Position numbers and translations under genes: made by a program
The notes under the pieces: generated by a model
The model's database searches: none
What the model was told of the DNA's origin: nothing
The model's input: the letters and a program-made list of their open reading frames with translations, nothing else
Shown here: positions 6,502 through 12,450 of the stretch, piece by piece
Numbering within the stretch: position 1 is the first letter of the stretch
How the letters are laid out: each line of letters opens with the position of its first letter
Assembly: GCA_014804285.1 (NCBI GenBank)
Contig: JAAVAA010000006.1
Span: forward strand, 98,483 to 110,932
DNA length: 12,450 nucleotides
Direction: 5' to 3'
Origin: Lachnospiraceae bacterium
Lineage (GTDB): Bacteria > Bacillota > Clostridia > Lachnospirales > Lachnospiraceae

Positions 6502-7428
6502 TCATGACAATTTGTTTAAAAGAATCTGAAAATACTCCGGAAGCGGTGCAATAGTTTCTACATATTCTCCGGTAGATGGATGAATAAATCCAAGCGTACC
6601 TGCATGAAGCGTCTGCCCTTGTAGTTTATTATAGGAACTGCTTTTCGGTCCATATACAGAATCACCCAACAGCGGATGACCCAAATGTGACATATGAACC
6701 CGAATCTGATGCGTGCGTCCGGTTTCAAGAATACATTCTATATAAGTAGTATTTTGAAAACGTTTCATAACATGATAATGAGTGATCGCATCTTTTCCGC
6801 CCCGTTCAACTACTGCCATCTTTTTACGATCCAGAGGATGTCTTCCGATCAGTGTATGCACCGTACCCTGCTCTTCTTTAATTATCCCATGGACTATAGC
6901 CTGATACTTTCGGACAATAGAATGCTCCTTTAGCTGCCTTGCAATTTCATTGTGTGCATGATCATTTTTGCAGGCAATCACAGACCCGGTAGTATCACGG
7001 TCAATTCGATGTACAATTCCCGGCCTTAAAACACCATTGATGCCGCTCAGATCATTTCCGCAATGGTATAACAGTGCATTAACCAGGGTACCTTCATAAT
7101 GTCCCGGAGCCGGGTGTACTACCATTCCCTTTGGTTTATTTACCACAATAACATCGTTATCTTCATATAGAACGTCTAGAGGAATCTTTTCCGGCAGAAT
7201 GTCCGGAGTGATAACAGGCGGAAGAAAAAGCTTCACTTCGTCATCGGTGCATACTTTATAGCTGGGTTTGACATTTTTACCGTTTACAGCTACACTTCCC
7301 TCCGCAAGTAGTTTTTGAATATAGGAACGTGACAAAGTATCAATAAGTGCACTAAGGCACTTATCGATACGCTCTCCTCCCATTTCTTCAGTTATAACAA
7401 AATTAAATTCTTTCTTCAGATCCGTCAT
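6502..7428 (-). CDS. rluD: RluD-family 23S rRNA pseudouridine synthase
   Basis: An RluA/RluD-family enzyme that isomerises uridines in RNA, most likely in 23S rRNA; 308 residues is usual for the family. An N-terminal S4 RNA-binding domain covers about residues 18-64 (ERIDKCLSALIDTLSRSYIQ onward). The catalytic domain follows, with VVNKPKGMVVHPAPGH near residue 95 and the active-site motif HRIDRDTTG at 140-148, whose catalytic aspartate is D143. GRTHQIRVHMSHLGHPLLGD near residue 240 is also typical. It begins 3 bases after the lspA stop, and lspA-rluD adjacency matches Bacillus lspA-ylyB. The ribosome binding site is weak, so coupling to lspA is likely. Which uridines it modifies cannot be told from sequence; RluA/RluC-type sites are possible. 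No clear terminator follows until the cstA leader. Confidence 0.93.
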   Translation of the reverse strand: MTDLKKEFNFVITEEMGGERIDKCLSALIDTLSRSYIQKLLAEGSVAVNGKNVKPSYKVCTDDEVKLFLPPVITPDILPEKIPLDVLYEDNDVIVVNKPKGMVVHPAPGHYEGTLVNALLYHCGNDLSGINGVLRPGIVHRIDRDTTGSVIACKNDHAHNEIARQLKEHSIVRKYQAIVHGIIKEEQGTVHTLIGRHPLDRKKMAVVERGGKDAITHYHVMKRFQNTTYIECILETGRTHQIRVHMSHLGHPLLGDSVYGPKSSSYNKLQGQTLHAGTLGFIHPSTGEYVETIAPLPEYFQILLNKLS

Positions 7429-7431
7429 AAG

Positions 7432-7959
7432 TTATTTCAATTCTCTAATTCTTTTCTGGTTAAAACTCAGAAAATTAAAGTCATTTTCTTTATATATAAA
7501 AAGAACCTGTATGACCAGCAGCGCCGTTGAAAATGTAACATACATATCGGCAACATTAAAAATAGGGAAATTGATCAGTACAATATAGATAAAATCCACC
7601 ACATAATCAAACCGCAGACGATCGATCAGATTTCCGATAGCTCCCCCTGCAATCATAACAAGGAGAATATGAAGCTTTAAATATTTCTTTTCTAAAGGAG
7701 CCTTTACAAGAACGTATGCAATTACACAGAGGAAAATGACAGCCACAAAAACAAAAAATACTTTCTGGTTCTGAAGCATTCCAAATGCCGCTCCGCGATT
7801 TTCGAGATAATTAAATTCCAATACCCCGTTTATAATATTAAATGCCGGTTGATTTTTTAATCTTTGGACTGCAATAAATTTTGTATACTGATCAATTGCT
7901 ACCAGCAGAGCAAGCAGCAACAGATCCAGAAATAATAGCAATACTTTTCCTTTTTTCAT
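7432..7959 (-). CDS. lspA: Lipoprotein signal peptidase (signal peptidase II)
   Basis: A membrane aspartyl protease that removes the signal peptide from prolipoproteins after lipid attachment. At 175 residues with four hydrophobic helices it is standard length. Conserved motifs in order are DQYTK at 23-27, NRGAAFG at 54-60, GGAIGNLIDR with catalytic D113, and VVDFI followed by FPIFNVADM with catalytic D138. The C-terminus is a basic cytosolic tail (FNQKRIRELK). The ATG lies 2 bases after the aroB stop and its ribosome binding site (GGAAGAGAA) lies inside aroB, so the genes are coupled. It is the middle gene of aroB-lspA-rluD. Confidence 0.96.
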   Translation of the reverse strand: MKKGKVLLLFLDLLLLALLVAIDQYTKFIAVQRLKNQPAFNIINGVLEFNYLENRGAAFGMLQNQKVFFVFVAVIFLCVIAYVLVKAPLEKKYLKLHILLVMIAGGAIGNLIDRLRFDYVVDFIYIVLINFPIFNVADMYVTFSTALLVIQVLFIYKENDFNFLSFNQKRIRELK

Positions 7960-7961
7960 GT

Positions 7962-9065
7962 TTAATCGTTCTCTTCCACATAATGTATTTCAGATAAGGC
8001 GTTTAAAATATCCTCATCCGATACGTTTTTATCAATTACAGCTTTACCAACTTTTTTCAAAAGGACAAACTTAATATGTCCGTCTTCCATTTTTTTGTCC
8101 GACTTAGTCAGTTTAAGAACTTCATTCGGATCAATATCTTCTATGGAAATGGGAAGGTAAAAAGGTACGAACATATCCCGAATCTCATAATACTCTTCCA
8201 TAGACAGCCATTCATGTTTCCAGGATATAAATGCTGCCGCCACAGCTCCCAAGGCAACACATTCACCGTGGGTTAAGGAAAAATTCTTATATTTTTCAAT
8301 TGCATGACCAATTGTATGACCGAAATTAAGAAGCGCACGATCCCCTTTTTCGGTAGGATCTTTTTCAACCACAAGCTTTTTTACCATGCAGCTTTTTTGA
8401 ACCATCTCAAGCAGTATATCCGGCTCTCTGTCACATATTTCGTACATATTTTCAATCAGCCATTCATAAAAGCTGCCGTCTTTAATAAGTCCGTGCTTCA
8501 TGACTTCTGCAAAGCCACTGTAAAATTGCCGATCCTCCAATGTTTTCAATGTTGCAACATTCATATAAACAAGACGGGGCATATAAAAAGCACCAACCAT
8601 ATTCTTATAACCGTCAAAATCAACACCTGTCTTGCCTCCGATACTGGAATCTGCCTGTGCAAGCAACGTGGTTGGAATCTGCACAAAATCAATACCACGA
8701 AGATATGTTGCCGCCGTATAGCCGGTAATGTCACCTACTACCCCTCCGCCAAGAGCGATCAAAAGATCTTTTCGATCAAATTTTTCTTCTATTAAAAATG
8801 TATATATGGATTTTACTGTATCAAGCGTCTTGTTTTCTTCGCCCGCAGTAAAGGAGAAAATAACACTCTTACGGCATTTTCCGTCAAGTAAAGCCATAAT
8901 CTCTTCTCCATAAAGAGATCTTACATGACTGTCTGTGACAATGCACACCTTACGATTTTCAATCGCCAGTGCATCAAGTTCAACTGTCAAATCTTCAAAG
9001 CTTGTTGAAAATACAATATCATAGCAGGGTTTCTTTTCATATAAAATATTGATTCGGCTGCTCAT
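7962..9065 (-). CDS. aroB: 3-dehydroquinate synthase
   Basis: Second enzyme of the shikimate pathway: it converts DAHP to 3-dehydroquinate using NAD+ and a divalent metal in the cytosol. The protein is 367 residues, full length. The NAD-binding GGGVVGD is at 106-112, followed by AATYLRGIDFVQIPTTLLAQ and SSIGGKTGVD. Metal ligands by family comparison are E187 (GFAEVMKHG), H250 (NFGHTIGHA) and H266 (THGE). AAGGATAAGGAA sits just before the ATG. It heads the tight aroB-lspA-rluD operon and stands away from other shikimate genes. In Bacillus aroB lies with aroF and aroH, so its place next to lspA here is unusual. I see no convincing promoter in the 92 bases before it; a small hairpin (AGAGA/TCTCT, 9087-9103) lies between the sepF terminator and its start. 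Confidence 0.96.
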   Translation of the reverse strand: MSSRINILYEKKPCYDIVFSTSFEDLTVELDALAIENRKVCIVTDSHVRSLYGEEIMALLDGKCRKSVIFSFTAGEENKTLDTVKSIYTFLIEEKFDRKDLLIALGGGVVGDITGYTAATYLRGIDFVQIPTTLLAQADSSIGGKTGVDFDGYKNMVGAFYMPRLVYMNVATLKTLEDRQFYSGFAEVMKHGLIKDGSFYEWLIENMYEICDREPDILLEMVQKSCMVKKLVVEKDPTEKGDRALLNFGHTIGHAIEKYKNFSLTHGECVALGAVAAAFISWKHEWLSMEEYYEIRDMFVPFYLPISIEDIDPNEVLKLTKSDKKMEDGHIKFVLLKKVGKAVIDKNVSDEDILNALSEIHYVEEND

Positions 9066-9112
9066 TTCCTTATCCTTTCTCTACTTAGAGACTTTTAATC
9101 TCTTTTTACATG

Positions 9113-9141
9113 AAAACTTCCTGCTTGAAACAGGAAGTTTT
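9113..9141 (-). terminator. Intrinsic terminator after sepF
   Basis: AAAACTTCCTG at 9113-9123 and CAGGAAGTTTT at 9131-9141 pair perfectly over 11 bases around CTTGAAA. On the minus strand it begins 17 bases after the sepF stop. Only four T follow the GC-containing part (GTTTTCATG), so some readthrough into aroB is plausible, especially as no clear aroB promoter is visible. Confidence 0.75.
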
Positions 9142-9157
9142 GATTGTTTATCGTATT

Positions 9158-9652
9158 TTACAGTCCATTGTTGATAGGAACATCAAAAGATCCGGATAAG
9201 ATTTCTTGAAAATCACCTGAAATATCAACAATGGCGGGGGTGATTATAAATATGTAATGTGAAATCTTCTGAAGATTACCGCTTATTGCAAAGCAGGAAC
9301 CCGATGTAAAATCAATAATTCTCTGCGCAATATCCACATCCAGACCTTCCAGATTAAGTACCACTGTTCTGTTAGCCAGCAGTGTTTCCGTAATTTCTCT
9401 GGCATCCTCAATCGAAGTAGGTTTAATTACGCATACCTCCATGCCGTTTCCTGTTTTTTTTGTCTGACGCATAGGCGTAACTTTTGGAACAGTTTTTTTG
9501 ACCGGACGATCCTCTTCATCGATTATATCATCTTTCGCTAATTGCTTAGGTGGTTTGCTCTCAATCAGTTCATCATCATATCCATCATCATAAAAATCGT
9601 CATCTTCTTCATTCAATTTCATGTAATTGAGGAACTTGTCCATTACTCCCAT
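9158..9652 (-). CDS. sepF: Cell division protein SepF
   Basis: SepF binds the C-terminal tail of FtsZ, forms arcs that align the Z-ring, and anchors it to the membrane. The 164 residues have the expected three parts. An N-terminal amphipathic membrane-binding helix is MGVMDKFLNYMKL. A long acidic, flexible linker (EEDDDFYDDGYDDE onward, to about residue 68) follows. The conserved SepF domain runs from about 71 to 155 (MEVCVIKPTSIEDAREI, VLNLEGLDVDIAQRIIDFTSG, ISHYIFIITP). The first ATG (9650-9652) has AAGGAG 9 bases before it, overlapping the yggS stop; the second ATG three codons on is too far from that site. The gap to yggS is 13 bases. It is the last gene of the operon, with a terminator after it. 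Confidence 0.95.
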   Translation of the reverse strand: MGVMDKFLNYMKLNEEDDDFYDDGYDDELIESKPPKQLAKDDIIDEEDRPVKKTVPKVTPMRQTKKTGNGMEVCVIKPTSIEDAREITETLLANRTVVLNLEGLDVDIAQRIIDFTSGSCFAISGNLQKISHYIFIITPAIVDISGDFQEILSGSFDVPINNGL

Positions 9653-9665
9653 GTTATGTCACTCC

Positions 9666-10358
9666 TTATACATCATACTGCCGCTCACCAAAAATACCAG
9701 TACCCACTCGTACACAAGTAGCACCTTCCTCGACTGCGGTCATATAATCCCCTGTCATTCCCATTGACAGAATATTCATACTAACATTATCAATGTTTTT
9801 CCTACTTATGTCAACAGCTAATTGTTGCATAATTTTAAAATACGGTCTGTTTTCTTCTGAATTTTCTACATAAGGCGCTATGGTCATCAAGCCTTTGATA
9901 TGAATTCCGGGAAGAGAAGCTATCTCCTGTATAAGAGGCAGCGTTTCCTGGACACTAACCCCATATTTACTCTCCTCTTCTGCTGCATTAACTTCAATCA
10001 ACACAGAAACTTCAATTCCCCGTTTGGAGGCTTCCCTGCTGATCTCCTCTGCAAGCCGCATAGAATCCACACTATGGATCAGCGATACTTTATCAATGAT
10101 GTATTTTACTTTATTACGTTGAAGATGTCCAATCATATGCCAATGAATATCTTTTGGCATGACTTCATATTTGGCAACCAACTCCTGAACTTTATTTTCT
10201 CCAAAATGACGACACCCGCATTCATATGCATCCATAAGCATAGGAACCGGTTTCGTTTTACTGACTGCAATCAATGTGACTTCTGTTTCCGCTCTCCCGG
10301 CAGTGCGGCAGGACTGCTTTATGTTCTTTTGCACCTTTTCAATATTATCTCTGATCAT
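9666..10358 (-). CDS. yggS: YggS-family PLP-binding protein (PLPBP)
   Basis: A cytosolic protein with one PLP-binding TIM barrel and no known enzyme activity, involved in vitamin B6 and amino-acid homeostasis. The 230 residues are the normal length. The PLP lysine is K34 in AVSKTKP. Other family motifs are FGENKVQEL near residue 53, HWHMIGHLQRNKV near 72, IHSVDS near 93, KGLMTIAP near 155, LSMGMTGDY near 197 and RVGTGIFG near 217. GGAGG lies 6 bases before the ATG. It sits directly before sepF, as ylmE does in Bacillus, and 30 bases after the HlyD-like gene. The link between PLPBP and cell division genes is conserved across Firmicutes but not mechanistically explained. Confidence 0.95.
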   Translation of the reverse strand: MIRDNIEKVQKNIKQSCRTAGRAETEVTLIAVSKTKPVPMLMDAYECGCRHFGENKVQELVAKYEVMPKDIHWHMIGHLQRNKVKYIIDKVSLIHSVDSMRLAEEISREASKRGIEVSVLIEVNAAEEESKYGVSVQETLPLIQEIASLPGIHIKGLMTIAPYVENSEENRPYFKIMQQLAVDISRKNIDNVSMNILSMGMTGDYMTAVEEGATCVRVGTGIFGERQYDV

Positions 10359-10388
10359 TCATACCTCCACAGCATCAAGATTTCATGC

Positions 10389-11783
10389 CTATTCATAAAT
10401 AAATTCATCATCTTCAACTGTTGTGGCATCCAGTACAATATAGTCATATACACTCAGTCCATACTGTGTGTTCGACTTAACTATAGAATATTCATCATTA
10501 TTGTATAAAACATTAATTTGTTTAAAATCTGCATATCCTTTATTAATGTTATACACACCGGTAAGGCTGCCACGTTTGCTGATTGCATACTTTTCTGTGG
10601 ATTCCGGCTTGATAATATAATTGCCGATTCTAAGAATCATATCATCTAAATAATATTCTTCCTCTGTTTCTCCGTAAATAGTTGTTTCAATAAATTCGGT
10701 TGTTGCAGTGCCATCTTCCCCGTAGGTTTCCAGCAGAACCCCATAATTACCGGAATTTCCGCCTTTAGTGACATACTGCTTAGGAACAATAAAGAATTCC
10801 TTTTCGATAATGGCTGAGTTGGGAATTTTCAGTCCCGTCTCATCCTCAAGAATCAACTCAATGTCAATGAAACGATCTGTACAAAAGGTTACCATTGAAT
10901 TATTGAAAGTCAGCTTTACAAAAATATCACCGTTTGCACTGGTGTGAGTTGATACTTCTCCCCATGAGGTATCCTGATTTTTGAGGAATTTCACTTTCAC
11001 AAATTCCTTTTCGAGAAGTTCTTCTGCTTTTGTCTGATCGGTCTGAATAACAATGGACCAGTCTTCGTTAGTAGAAAGCTTGTACACAGGATCACCCGGC
11101 GCAATCAGATTATTGCTGATCAACTGTGTTTTTTCGTAGCTTCTGGTATCAAAATCCTCCTTGGTGAGCTGCTCAATAGTCTTTTCCTCATAACCATCCA
11201 CAGAATAAATCACAATTCCGGTATCAGGAGCATTACAAAAGGATATAAGTTCTGCAATACCAGATTGATTAATGCTGTCTATATTTTCCAGAATATTTGC
11301 ATTTGCAAGTTTTAGCACGGTTCCCTGAACTCCGTATTTGAAATCATACACGGTTGAAAAATACTCCGGATCAAAATTATTAATAAAACCAAGGATTTCT
11401 GACTTTAATTCAGCCAAATCCTGACTGGTAAGGTTAGTTCCTGAAACTTCCGTGTTTAAATAGTCTGCAAGTCTTCCCGATTCGTCCAATGTATAGACAA
11501 GATTTCCTACCCCTACTCGTTCTCCTTCACGTGCATAATAATTTATGTACCCGGCCTGGGAGGCGGTGATAATCTCCTCATCACGAAGCGCAATTCCTTT
11601 ATAAATATTGTTGGTAGAAAGGGATCCCATCATAACCTGATGCCCCTCAATGTGTTTTTGAGTAAAATACATAAACACACATATTATAATATATACAAAA
11701 ATAACGGCAAAAATAACCATACCAATGTTGATATTAAGCGGTTTTCTGTATTTAACTATTTTCTGATTCCCATTCTGTTCCAA
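10389..11783 (-). CDS. HlyD-like single-pass membrane protein heading the sepF operon
   Basis: A 464-residue envelope protein. It has a short basic cytosolic N-terminus (KIVKYRKPLN), one membrane helix at about 22-41 (MVIFAVIFVYIIICVFMYF), and a large extracytoplasmic part. Residues about 63-100 (GIALRDEEIITASQAGYI, YAREGERVGVG, LVYTLDESG) resemble the lipoyl-like hybrid motif of HlyD/MFP adaptors, in which a flat G-rich strand pair follows an E/G turn. The rest shows only scattered beta-type segments, and I see no long coiled-coil hairpin. No ABC or RND pump gene is adjacent. The start is TTG at 11781-11783, with TAGGAGT 7 bases before it. A second copy of that ribosome binding motif lies about 11 bases further up. 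It precedes yggS-sepF by 30 bases, so a part in division or wall assembly is possible, by inference. Confidence 0.8.
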   Translation of the reverse strand: MEQNGNQKIVKYRKPLNINIGMVIFAVIFVYIIICVFMYFTQKHIEGHQVMMGSLSTNNIYKGIALRDEEIITASQAGYINYYAREGERVGVGNLVYTLDESGRLADYLNTEVSGTNLTSQDLAELKSEILGFINNFDPEYFSTVYDFKYGVQGTVLKLANANILENIDSINQSGIAELISFCNAPDTGIVIYSVDGYEEKTIEQLTKEDFDTRSYEKTQLISNNLIAPGDPVYKLSTNEDWSIVIQTDQTKAEELLEKEFVKVKFLKNQDTSWGEVSTHTSANGDIFVKLTFNNSMVTFCTDRFIDIELILEDETGLKIPNSAIIEKEFFIVPKQYVTKGGNSGNYGVLLETYGEDGTATTEFIETTIYGETEEEYYLDDMILRIGNYIIKPESTEKYAISKRGSLTGVYNINKGYADFKQINVLYNNDEYSIVKSNTQYGLSVYDYIVLDATTVEDDEFIYE

Positions 11784-11828
11784 ATCAAAAACTCCTACCC
11801 AAAACTCCTGCTAAATTTTCTGCCAGAT

Positions 11829-11853
11829 AAAAACCCCCGGAATTCTCCGGGGG
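11829..11853 (-). terminator. Strong intrinsic terminator between the P-loop gene and the HlyD-yggS-sepF operon
   Basis: CCCCCGGA (11834-11841) pairs perfectly with TCCGGGGG (11846-11853) around ATTC. On the minus strand it is followed by TTTTT (plus 11829-11833) and ATC. It lies 51 bases after the P-loop gene stop and only 45 bases before the TTG start of the HlyD-like gene. Confidence 0.92.
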
Positions 11854-11860
11854 CATATGT

Positions 11861-11896
11861 AATTCATGATCATAGAATCCTCGAAGAACATGAATT
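11861..11896. repeat. 8-bp inverted repeat between the P-loop gene and its terminator
   Basis: AATTCATG at 11861-11868 and CATGAATT at 11889-11896 are perfect complements across 20 bases. They lie 8 bases upstream of the GC-rich terminator in plus coordinates. It could be a 3'-end hairpin or an operator; it may also be chance in AT-rich DNA. Confidence 0.35.
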
Positions 11897-11903
11897 CTGT
11901 TGT

Positions 11904-12323
11904 TTATAAAGAAATAATAACTTTATCTTGAACAGAAGCCGGAAGCTCCTCTTTATCCAAAGAAATGCTCAGAATAAAGTCAACTTCAAATGCTTCACTG
12001 ATCTTTTCAAGTTTATTTAATACCGGTTCCAATTGATTGCTTTCGATACATGCAATCTTTAAAAAACTGTCAAAATACATCTGCTCCAGATCATGATCCT
12101 GAGAAATGATTCCGCAGACAAAACCTATAAACTCATCCGAATCGCTGACCATGTAAGATGAAACATCGATCAGCCTGACCTTATTATTTAATTCGTACAT
12201 ATGCTTAGTGCTTTTATCAAGATATACGATATTACCAGATACATCAAGTATCTCCTTATTTACCTTATCTAATAATTGCTTTGTTTTGCCTTTTCCCTTA
12301 TTTCCGACTACTAACTGAACCAT
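11904..12323 (-). CDS. Small P-loop protein, function unknown
   Basis: A 139-residue protein whose N-terminus MVQLVVGNKGKGKTKQLLDK holds a Walker A motif, GNKGKGKT, at residues 7-14. It should therefore bind ATP or GTP. Segments IVYLDKS (near 32) and VRLIDVSSY (near 49) look like the next strands of a small RecA/kinase-like fold. FDSFLKIACIES near residue 85 and VDFILSISLD near 114 could hold a Walker B acid, but I see no certain one. It lacks the signature motifs of ABC, kinase or AAA families. Similar proteins are often labelled loosely as ATP-binding or PilT-like; I do not assign a function. CAGGAGGG lies 8 bases before the ATG. It has its own promoter and is separated from the HlyD-like gene by a strong terminator. 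Confidence 0.8.
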   Translation of the reverse strand: MVQLVVGNKGKGKTKQLLDKVNKEILDVSGNIVYLDKSTKHMYELNNKVRLIDVSSYMVSDSDEFIGFVCGIISQDHDLEQMYFDSFLKIACIESNQLEPVLNKLEKISEAFEVDFILSISLDKEELPASVQDKVIISL

Positions 12324-12382
12324 TGGCTAATCCCTCCTGAAGTATATTGGCTATGTAAAACGCTTCAATACGGCCTAAATTT

Positions 12383-12411
12383 ATTATAAGTGATTACAGG
12401 GTAAAAAACAA
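12383..12411 (-). promoter_or_regulatory. Promoter of the P-loop gene
   Basis: Minus strand: -35 TTGTTT (plus 12406-12411), a 17-base spacer, and a perfect -10 TATAAT (plus 12383-12388). Transcription would start near 12376, giving a leader of about 53 bases. The -35 and -10 hexamers and the spacing are identical to those of the cstA operon promoter. Confidence 0.65.
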
Positions 12412-12414
12412 CTG

Positions 12415-12450
12415 TTAATTAACTATTTCCTCCAACAAATCTGTCATCTG
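12415..12450 (-). CDS. Possible 3' end of a further gene (partial)
   Basis: On the minus strand the last bases read as a peptide ending MTDLLEEIVN and a TAA stop at 12415-12417, with ordinary codon use. Only 11 residues are inside the window, and a second frame ends DDRFVGGNS with its stop at 12419-12421, so the frame is not certain. No product can be named. If real, its stop lies 4 bases before the -35 element of the P-loop gene promoter, with no terminator between. Confidence 0.3.
   Translation of the reverse strand, partial: QMTDLLEEIVN

Noticed and set aside
8304..8795. A 163-codon plus-strand open frame opposite aroB
   Set aside because: It lies wholly antisense to an intact, motif-complete aroB and shows no domain or translation signal.
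9900..10508. A 202-codon plus-strand open frame across yggS and the end of the HlyD-like gene
   Set aside because: It is antisense to two well-supported genes, has no ribosome binding site, and its translation has the Cys/His/Phe-rich look of a shadow frame.

Overview
The window looks like chromosomal DNA from a low-GC Gram-positive anaerobe of the Clostridia, most probably a Lachnospiraceae-type organism. The reasons are AT-rich intergenic DNA, strong AGGAGG-type ribosome binding sites, TTG start use, SepF (the Gram-positive and cyanobacterial division protein), and the lspA-rluD and yggS-sepF gene pairs. I see no phage, transposase, CRISPR array, tRNA or rRNA. Nearly all of it is housekeeping and envelope genes. 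This placement is inference from gene content; no database was searched.

Layout. (1) Bases 1-620, minus: a TtcA-family tRNA thiolation enzyme, cut by the left edge. Divergent from it, 754-2854 plus: an operon of an AI-2E-family membrane protein, D-aminoacyl-tRNA deacylase (dtd, ATGA overlap) and an unrecognised one-helix membrane protein. (2) 2855-3220: a non-coding stretch between convergent genes. It carries a perfect 10-bp inverted repeat, a long ~24-bp inverted repeat whose right arm could instead fold with a third downstream copy, and a terminator for the opposing gene. (3) 3221-3850, minus: a cytidylate-kinase-like protein with its own promoter. (4) 4070-6294, minus: an unrecognised 163-aa soluble protein followed by cstA (carbon starvation / pyruvate-type transporter). 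They lie behind a clear promoter and a short leader that contains an intrinsic terminator, so they look attenuation-controlled. (5) 6502-9065, minus: a tight aroB-lspA-rluD operon (shikimate pathway, lipoprotein signal peptidase, rRNA pseudouridine synthase). (6) 9158-11783, minus: an operon of an HlyD-like one-helix membrane protein, yggS (PLP homeostasis) and sepF (Z-ring membrane anchor). (7) 11904-12323, minus: a small P-loop protein with its own promoter, ended by a strong GC-rich terminator. (8) 12415-12450: perhaps the last codons of a further gene.

How the parts relate. Regions 5 and 6 resemble a rearranged remnant of the downstream end of the Gram-positive division cluster. In Bacillus subtilis, yggS(ylmE)-sepF is followed by ylmG-ylmH-divIVA-ileS and then lspA-rluD(ylyB). 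Here ylmG, ylmH, divIVA and ileS are absent between sepF and lspA, and aroB is in their place. The least explained parts are the cstA leader with its upstream companion gene, the nested repeats at 2872-3005, and the HlyD-like protein that heads the sepF operon with no pump beside it. I found nothing that amounts to a clear new multi-gene system.
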